The position numbers and the translations under genes are program-made. Below are positions 57,101-64,000 of a DNA stretch of 64,000 nucleotides, one piece after another. Every line of letters begins with the position of its first letter. The stretch's first letter is position 1. The DNA is from Enoplolaimus lenunculus (Eukaryota > Nematoda > Enoplea > Enoplida > Thoracostomopsidae): contig JASANG010001347.1 in the NCBI GenBank assembly GCA_030248215.1, positions 1 to 64,000 of the forward strand, written 5' to 3'. The notes under the pieces were generated by a model, which was not told where the DNA came from, searched no databases, and worked only from the letters and a program-made list of their open reading frames with translations.

Positions 57101-60100
57101 AACTCCCTTTGCAACAGTCGCAAACGTTTTTGGATTTTTAGATTGGTGTCTCGACCCTCGCTCACCCACATTTGGCTAAGCGTCTGTAGATCACCGATCT
57201 TTGGCATTTGGAGCATCATTACTTGGGTAGATATCGTGTTTGGGCAATTGTCGGGTTGGGAAATTGTCATTTGAGCAACTGTCGCTTTTGAGCAATTGTC
57301 GTTTAGGCAATAGTGTCGCGTTTGGGCAACTGTGGCTTTTGGGCAATTGTCGTTTAAGAAATTGTCGTTTGGGCAATCGTCGTTTGGACAAATTGTCGTT
57401 TGGGCAATCATCGTAGACCGAATATAGCAATTATCTAATGTTGAGTTTGGTTTTAAATATCAATTTGCTATATTCATATGATGTTGTCTTTTTTCCATTT
57501 GAATGTTTTTATTTGAGCTTAAAATTTTATGGTTATATAGTGTTTGGCGGAAAACTGTGGTTTTTGTTCAGAGGTGTCCCTTTTACTTTATCAAAGTACT
57601 TTCATTTTTCAAGAAAAGCAAGTTTGTCTAGCAATAAGCGACTTCTCTGGCCAAACAAAGTAAATTCCTACTGAATATTCATTGGCCGTTAACGGCACCG
57701 GTGTCAGGGCCAAATCAACACCGGCCCTGGCCCGCTCAACAATTCCTTCCCCGGGTAAATCTAACATGACTAAAGTTGGTGATGGTGCTCAATAATTTGT
57801 TGAATTATCCCAGATGTAACCTGGCGTACGTTTGTGTTGTAGAGGCAGATTGAATGTTCTTGCCAACGTATGCCGACAGCCCCTGGAGAAGCTTTTTACA
57901 CAGTTCAGTTCACTGGAAGCTGCGGATGAGGTATATAGTGTTTTTGTAGCTGACTTCTAGCGGTAACTATAGTTTGCGTTTGCAACAAGTTTTGAAAGAA
58001 AATGTGTTATGAATACATGAAAATAATATTGCGTGTGAGGTATTTTACTGTTCATAATAACCAACGTTTAAATAAATATAAATCTTCAGTGTATGCAAGA
58101 GAAAACTGATGCCTTCCGCAGTTATGCGAGAATACTGTCTGGCTTTTATAGTTATGTTTCCAATTGGGGACGAATGTTTTATTTTTAGCATCGACGTGCT
58201 TTGGTTATAATTTCAAGGAAGATCCGTGTATATATGTTGCATTTTTACTTAAAATATATACGTCTTGTATGTTGGTTCCAGGGGTCCGGCGACGTAAAAT
58301 ACCATTTGGGAGTTTGTATTGAACGTATAAATACGCAAACGGGCAAACGTATTAAGATATCAGTTGTCGCAAATCCATCTCATTTAGAAGGTAAGCATAG
58401 CTATCGTTTTATTTTAATGCAACAGTTTCGGCAATGACATGACGACCCTTCTGACACTTTCATCTAGTGAAGGCCTGAGAATGCCTGATTGATTATGTTT
58501 GTCTTAAATTGAAGCTTTGCTTTCGGAATAAGACTTTTCGATCCTTTACATTTTTAATTATGTGAAACATTATAGATACCCAAAAATTAGTGTGAATATT
58601 CCGAAATGGTTGATAGGATTAAGCATCTGTAATATTAACAAGGTTTTAAACATTTGCGTTCCTTCGATCAATCTGATAAATATGTTTTAGCTAGCGATCC
58701 AGTTGTGGTTGGCAAAACACGAGCTGAGCAATTTTATCGCGGCGACGTTCATGGCGACAATGTGAGTCTCATGTTTTTGTAAAATGTGTAACAGTAATTG
58801 AAATTTGTTTGAATGCCACGTACGTAGTCGGGATGTGGATATGTTAATAAAATGTATTTTGGCATAGATTTTTCAGTGTTTTATTGAATATTTAAGAGCA
58901 AGCTTTTTGAAAGTTGCTTCTCAAATGAACATTTTCGTGCTTATTCCTTGGCTATGTTGTTTATGTTTGTATTGATTTTAGCAGACTTGTTTATTGCTTT
59001 TAGGTTATGAGTATTTTACTACACGGGGACGCAGCGTTTTCTGGTCAAGGTGTTGTGTACGAAACATTCCATCTGAGCGATCTGCCCAATTATACAACGC
59101 ACGGTACTATTCATGTGATTATAAATAATCAAGTAAGAAATATTCTTTAAAGTGTGGTATTAGTAATACGTATGCAATACAGAATTGTGGCAGTTTTCTA
59201 CTGAATATGTTTGAAATTGAATTCTCACTGAACCTCATTTAAAACTTACGACGTCGCACTTCTTTATTTTGTGATTGGACTGGCGCATTGTTTTTACCTT
59301 ATGCTTCATCGTTTTGTTTAATTTTCTCGGCTCCGTTGTTTATATCTCCGTAGTATTAAAATCTTGTACCGGATGTCTTACAACAGTGTTTTACCATGCG
59401 GTGGATAACTCCAACCGTCCGCTCCTGATTCAAATTACATCCGATCTGGCCTAATATTTAACCGCAATTGTAAACCTAAAATAACTGTGTGTATTAGATT
59501 TATGAGCATGCTCATTGCCAAGCTAGTGAACAACGCTCAGTGTATTATCATTTTTGTTCTTGTCTCAAGGCGAAAATTTATTATTTTTTGAAACATTTGA
59601 ATTAATGAATAGTTTTATACTCATATTGTGCACGTCTATACAATATTATGTAAGTTTATATCCGTAGTTTTTTTAAGTAACAGGGAACTAACTCAATTTG
59701 TTTGAAAAATAACCGCTTTGTGTGTCACATTGATAGGTTGGTTTTACGACTGATCCGCGCTGTTCAAGGTCGTCACCGTACTGTACTGACGTTGGGCGTG
59801 TTGTTGGGGCGCCAATATTTCACGTAAACGCGGACGATCCGGAAGCTGTCATGTTCGTATGCAGAGTAGCGACTGAATGGCGGCAACGTTATCGGAAAGA
59901 TGCTGTGATTGATTTGGTATGTTTGATAGTGCCGTAGCTAATCCACGTCATAATGGTGTTCAGAAGGCTGTTATGAAATAAAGAACGCAGTTTCTAGTAG
60001 ATGGATAATGAAGGCTGTAATAATTCAAAAATTCGCGATTCCGCAGAAGAGAGACGAGTTGTGGTATCTCGAGACCACATTCTATTAGTCTCAAGTATAT

Positions 60101-63100
60101 TTATAACAGTTTTAATAGATACTAGTCTAATGAGAGCTTCAATTATTAGCATAGGTGATGACTGTTGCAAAGGCGTCAAGGCAATTAGTGTACACTCCCT
60201 TGTATTACAATCAGTGTTCTCCATGATCTTTTTCAGGTTTCGTACCGTCGACATGGTCACAATGAATTAGACGAACCCATGTTTACTCAACCTTTAATGT
60301 ACAAAACGATCAAAAAGACAGTGCCGGTGATGGAACAGTATAAAGATAAAATTCTTAGCCAAGGAGTGGCGACAGAAACTTACGTTAAGGTGAGAAATAC
60401 TTTTGTTAGCGTGTTAATTTAGTTTCGGTATAAGTTGTTTCAAAAACCACTTTTCGCAGTCCTGCGCTAAATGTAGCCGAGGAAAGTCTTGCACTGCACC
60501 GTTATCATGTAAGTATAGGTAATTAGGTGATGGATCTAACGTTTATTATTTTTGTCTACATGTTGGTACGACATTTGCTTTTAGGAAGAACTTGAAAAAT
60601 ACGGCAGTATTCTTGAAACGGCGTATGAAAATGCGCAAAAGGAATCTTTTACGCGCAATCGAGATTGGCTTGATTCTCCTTGGGATGGTTTGTTGGAGTT
60701 TTTTCTATTTGCCGCCTGTTGTGAATCGCAAAGAAGCTTACAGGGATGTATTACCTATTCAGCCTTAGAGTAGTCTTAGACCATGTTAGATACTTCGGTG
60801 CCACAAACACACCATTTTGGGACAGTTGCTACTGTTGCTGCATTTCTGAATGAATTAATTTTAATTTGGTTCCGTATTGCATGTGTTACGTTTACCTTTA
60901 GATCTTTTTCAGGATTTTTCAAAACACAAGATCCTTTAATGGTCCCCGATAGTGGTATTTCTCTTGACCGAATCCGAGAACTCAGCCACAAAATGAATGA
61001 AGTTCCAGCTGATTTTAATTTACATCCAGGTAGTTAATTGTATTCATTTGTGTGTGGATATTAAAGTATACTCTGTGTTGTTTGTTAACCATCGGAATGC
61101 AGTGTTTCAATTTTCGCTCATTTTTTTGTTTTATTGCGCATTTGCTTTGAGTAGATAATCACTTCATGTATCAAAAAATAGCATTGTAGCTCCTAATGTG
61201 GTTAAATTATATTTTGAGGTTAATTTTTATTTATGGAGAAATGCAATACTATGCCAGTGTACACCCAATACCGTTACCAGTTTTTCGCAAAACATTTCGA
61301 ATTATGTTAGCCATATAACACATGTCTCGTCTATTCTAAGAAATACATCTGTTTAATGACTAATTCAGGGTTAAAGCGTATAATGAATCAACGCAAACAA
61401 ATGATCGATGAAGATACAATAGATTGGGCTTTGGGCGAAAGCTTGGCGTTTGCTGTAATTCTTACCGATGGCAAACACATACGGTTATCCGGGCAGGACG
61501 TTGAACGTGGGACGTTTTCACATCGTCATCATGTACTTCATGATCAACAGATTGATAGGAAAACTTTTGTTCCGCTAAATCATTTGTCTCCTGACCAGGT
61601 ACGTATGATAATAGCAGTGATCATTGGTTCCGCCGTCTGGGCGCCGTGGTGCCTAAAATATCGAATTGGCACTTATATTCTCTGTGTCGCTCGCCAACCT
61701 GGCAGCTAAGTTTTCTGTACGATTTGTGGTGACTAATTTTTCTATTTTAATATTGAAAACTTATGGTTAACCGCCAACTGGTGTCTTGATTCACTGTTTG
61801 TTTTTCATTCGCGGTATTGTCGCACATTGCTGGGCTAGATGGCAGTGTTTTGAAGTCGGAAAAAATTTTACCAGCATTTTGAGGTATTTGCATCATTATT
61901 TTTGGCAATGTTAATAAACATATCTTTGCTGCTCCATCTGTTTAATGTAAGAAGCAGTATAAGTAGTACAACGAATTTTACAATTACCATAAGCAACTAT
62001 TTTTGTATGTTTTCAGCAAATTTACACAGTGTGCAATAGTTCACTCTCTGAATATGGTGTTTTGGGATTTGAACTTGGTTATTCAATGGTTAATCCGAAC
62101 GCGCTTGTTGTTTGGGAAGCACAGTTTGGCGATTTTAATAATACTGCGCAATGTATAATTGATCAGTTTATTTGCAGGTATGAGGAGTTACGCTCATTTA
62201 TCTAATACCAAGTTTGTTGCAGGGTTTTAAACTGCAGGTAGAACTTTGTTGGAATTTGTATTTTCTTTTTGAAAGAAGGGTAAAAATTTGATTTCGGCGT
62301 GAAGTTGTGTTTGTCTTTACATCGAATTACAGTATTTCCAATTCATTTCAGTGGACAGTCAAAGTGGATTCGACAGAGCGGGCTTGTATTGCTATTGCCG
62401 CATGGTATGGAAGGAATGGGACCTGAACATTCTAGCGCGCGACCAGAACGATTTTTACAGATGTCAAATGATGATGGAGAAAATATGATTGTAAATCGTT
62501 TGCTACTTTAGTTGAACACGAACTTAATATTGACAATCGCGAAGAGCTTCTAGAAATTAAACTATTGTTCGTCGTTGAATTTCTCGATAGGTGTGATTTA
62601 CCCTTCATTTCGTCTTTTCAGTTTGGTAATCTCAATGTGAGTTCTTCTAAGACAGTTATGACACGCGAATCTTTATTGGGCTTCATCATAATATTTTACT
62701 TATACCAGAAAGGTGCAGTTTTTCATTGTGCGTTATAAATAACCGTCATTTTCTGCATGAAATCTTCCTTTTCGTGTTTGTGTATTTAATATTGCGTTTA
62801 GCTGTTTTAGCCGGCAAGTCCGACGGTTGAAGCACAACAGCTTTACGATTCAAACTGGATAGTCGCAAACTGTACAACGCCTGCTAACTTCTTTCACCTT
62901 CTCTTAAGGCAGCTGGCTATGCCTTTTCGAAAACCGGTATATTTGTGTGGGATCTTTTAGTTAATTTTGAAATATTTTGATATAGTCATGCACATACCTC
63001 TAATGTTACTATTTTAGGATAATGTATCTGTTGGAAAATTTTTTGAAAATGATTTAGTTTCAGTATCAGTATTGCCTTTAATTGCTGTATTCTGCTTGTT

Positions 63101-63226
63101 ATTTAATGTTGCAATGTTGTATGTGCACTCATTTAATAATAACTGATTTTTAGCTTATCGTGTTTACACCAAAGAGTTTACTTCGCCATCCCGATGCACG
63201 TTCCTCGTTAGTGGACATTGGACCTG
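50905..63226 (+). CDS. OGDH: 2-oxoglutarate dehydrogenase E1, mitochondrial (3' end beyond window)
   Basis: Thiamine-diphosphate enzyme that decarboxylates 2-oxoglutarate and passes the succinyl group to the E2 lipoyl domain in the TCA-cycle complex of the mitochondrial matrix. 19 coding exons: 50905-51120, 53094-53276, 53525-53627, 53969-54069, 54274-54428, 55169-55315, 57843-57930, 58282-58390, 58691-58761, 59004-59132, 59737-59916, 60237-60389, 60585-60687, 60913-61029, 61369-61598, 62017-62177, 62352-62490, 62811-62936, 63154-63226. All introns are GT-AG and phases agree, giving 861 codons plus one base without a stop. The product aligns by eye from end to end with human OGDH (about 1,020 residues), including [25 protein letters not shown] and [17 protein letters not shown]. 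About 160 C-terminal residues are outside the window. OGDH rather than DHTKD1 is favoured by the [10 protein letters not shown]-terminus and close match throughout. Confidence 0.97.
51325..52441. mobile_element. Harbinger-like TIR element in OGDH intron 1
   Basis: TTGAGCGAAGCGAAAGTCCG at the left and, reverse-complemented from the right, TTGAGCGAAGCTCGAACAC. TAA flanks both sides (51322-51324, 52442-52444). Inside are CCGTCCGTCCGTCTGTCC, AGGAACGGCTGAACCGAA and about six ~150-180-bp tandem units containing CCAAAACCGATAATTGA and TAATTTGCATAT. 1117 bp, non-coding. Confidence 0.85.
53094..55315 (+). CDS. OGDH: OGDH exons 2-6: N-terminal region to GMPHR
   Basis: Residues 73-301. Exon 2 has SWDSFFRGV and [13 protein letters not shown]; exon 3 [12 protein letters not shown] and ADLDDS; exon 4 [19 protein letters not shown] and LPLREII; exon 5 [14 protein letters not shown]; exon 6 [19 protein letters not shown] and VIGMPHR. 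The acidic D-x-D motifs of exons 3 and 4 correspond to the region linked to calcium response in vertebrate OGDH. Exon 5 ends at AA|GTATGC; the frame reads on past it but only the spliced form matches the family. Confidence 0.93.
54535..54850. repeat. CTTAAGTA-rich palindromic repeat in OGDH intron 5
   Basis: Two clusters of overlapping ACTTAAGTA palindromes (54535-54605 and 54775-54840) enclose about 170 bp. It may be a small inverted-repeat element, but I could not define exact ends. Confidence 0.5.
55338..55500 (+). repeat. CGACAATTGCCCAA minisatellite, OGDH intron 6 (5' side)
   Basis: Irregular units such as CGACAATTG, CAGTTGTCCAA, CGACAATTGCCCAAG and CGATTGCCCAAAA. They are the reverse complement of the array at 57230-57412 in the same intron. 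Confidence 0.7.
55860..55960. mobile_element. Partial GACCGAGACC-type hAT MITE
   Basis: TTGACCGAGAGCGAGACC and GACCGAGACCGCCCATTCCTG match the right half of the element at 63466-63837. The left terminus was not found. Confidence 0.5.
56618..57036 (+). mobile_element. CCGGAACC-type hAT MITE in OGDH intron 6
   Basis: Starts CAGATTGCAACCGGAATTAC and ends near TATAGGTTGCACCTTG. The middle aligns by eye with 49529-49931 (ATAGGTATTTACTAAAT, TTTTAGATTTTAATT, AAAGCGGAATCTACC). The ends have mutated and no duplication is visible, so it is older than the 49529 copy. Confidence 0.8.
57230..57412 (+). repeat. TTGTCGTTTGGGCAA minisatellite, OGDH intron 6 (3' side)
   Basis: About 12 copies of a 15-16-bp unit with consensus TTGTCGTTTGGGCAA. 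Overlapping minus-strand frames are rich in repeated C-P-N-D and are not genes. Confidence 0.85.
57843..60389 (+). CDS. OGDH: OGDH exons 7-12: ThDP/Mg-binding core
   Basis: Residues 302-545. [19 protein letters not shown] and NPSHLEA supply the active-site histidines known for the family (here His339 and His365). [10 protein letters not shown] (Asp400) and INNQVGFTTDP are the Mg-diphosphate motifs. [17 protein letters not shown] and [17 protein letters not shown] follow as in human OGDH, in the usual order. Confidence 0.95.
60585..63226 (+). CDS. OGDH: OGDH exons 13-19: linker and pyrimidine-binding domain
   Basis: Residues 546-861. [10 protein letters not shown] closes the first catalytic domain; exon 15 carries [17 protein letters not shown] (about 657-673), whose Glu contacts the cofactor pyrimidine; exon 16 [18 protein letters not shown] and [12 protein letters not shown]; exon 17 [18 protein letters not shown]; exon 18 [19 protein letters not shown] sequence; exon 19 [16 protein letters not shown]. 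Exon 19 ends at G|GTAATG and the next exon is not in the remaining 774 bp. Confidence 0.93.
62622..62636 (+). CDS. OGDH: Possible 15-nt microexon of OGDH (FGNLN)
   Basis: CGTCTTTTCAG precedes TTTGGTAATCTCAAT and GTGAGT follows, so both splice sites fit consensus and 15 nt keeps the frame between exon 17 (ending GENMI) and exon 18 (starting PASPTVEA). The family varies in length here, so inclusion and skipping both make sense. No other evidence. Confidence 0.25.
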
Positions 63227-63465
63227 GTAATGATTTTAGTTTGGTTGATAACTTTTGATAAGCGAACAAACACAGATGGCTCACTGGGCAAAGTAACTAG
63301 CTGTGACCCGATTGGTGCCAAATTTTACCTGTGAAATTTTAACTGAATAGACGAATGCGTATATTTTCGCTTGTCACAAAAACAGTAAATATTGTTATAG
63401 AAATTATTTACAGACTGGTTGTGTTTTTATTCATCCACAAAATTATTTGGACTTCTTTCGGTGGC

Positions 63466-63837
63466 CAGGGTTGGCTGTCTCGGTTTAAAATCGAAGCTTG
63501 ACTACCGAGACCAAGAGCGAGACCTGACTACCGAGACCGGCCAAGAAAAGTTTCGGTCTCGGTCAATTTTTGTCATCACCAAATTAAAATTTTCAAAATA
63601 AATTAATTTCAAATGCTTTTTTCGTATTTTTTTGTTTTTTTAATGTTTTTGTGCTTTTCATACCTTTTTTGCGTTTTGTCAGAATATATGCTCGTAATTT
63701 TATAATTTCACAAAATAATTTTAATCATCAGTCATCACTTACTTCAACAATACAGTGATACATTTGTGATGAGATAGCGACCGAGACCTGGCAAAAACCG
63801 AGACATGCCGAGACCGAAACCGAGACTCCCATCCCTG
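63466..63837 (+). mobile_element. GACCGAGACC-type hAT MITE in OGDH intron 19
   Basis: Left end CAGGGTTGGCTGTCTCGGTT and, from the right, CAGGGATGGGAGTCTCGGTT form hAT-like inverted ends. The 8 bp outside are TCGGTGGC and CCGGCGGC, matching at six positions, as a decayed duplication would. 372 bp; subterminal CCGAGACC repeats and an AT-rich middle. Confidence 0.8.
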
Positions 63838-64000
63838 CCGGCGGCAAAGTAAAAGAAAACATGTAGGTTGAGGCGAAATGTTTTTAGACGTCAGAAATGT
63901 TTATGATGATGTTTCGCAAGCTAACGCTTAGTTTAGAATGACAATGAAATGCGTACATACATGTATGATGATGATCCTCATTAATGAGAGTTTCTGAAAT

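Overview
The window is a piece of an AT-rich, intron-containing invertebrate animal genome. Two host genes are recognisable. Both have GT-AG introns whose phases match across every junction. The gene set (a GPI-type ephrin and a mitochondrial 2-oxoglutarate dehydrogenase E1) is metazoan. I cannot fix the phylum; a tunicate, cnidarian or other repeat-rich invertebrate would all fit. Degenerate CCTAAG (TTAGGC-like) repeats are scattered throughout, but they look like transposon cargo and should not be read as a telomere.

Layout. 1-15.5 kb is a satellite locus: about 57 forward copies of a ~180-bp monomer, then about 6-7 copies in the opposite orientation. Three non-autonomous TIR elements (9772-11090, 11607-13316, 14227-15213) sit inside the array and at the point where orientation flips. 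15.5-25.9 kb, minus strand, is a six-exon ephrin gene of 445 codons. Its exons are mostly too short to stand out as open reading frames. It has a signal sequence, an Eph-binding domain with all four cysteines, a 215-residue His/Asn/Gln-rich stalk and a GPI-type tail. Its introns are full of small DNA transposons and minisatellites. 26-50.9 kb is largely gene-free and holds hAT-, Harbinger- and mariner-like MITEs (several with intact target-site duplications), a MITE nested in its own family, a degenerate tandem array at 45.5-46.3 kb, and tRNA-derived SINE pieces at 49.5-50.4 kb. One small two-exon candidate gene (43.4-43.8 kb, minus) is tentative. 50.9-63.2 kb, plus strand, carries 19 coding exons of OGDH, covering the presequence through the transketolase-like pyrimidine-binding region; about the last 160 residues lie beyond the window.

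How the parts relate. The two host genes are transcribed divergently (ephrin leftward, OGDH rightward), separated by about 25 kb of repeats, and share no evident pathway. The ephrin 3' end lies directly against the satellite: its best poly(A) signal is about 30 bp from the last satellite base. I saw no retrovirus-like or LTR element, LINE reverse transcriptase, transposase gene, rRNA or CRISPR array.
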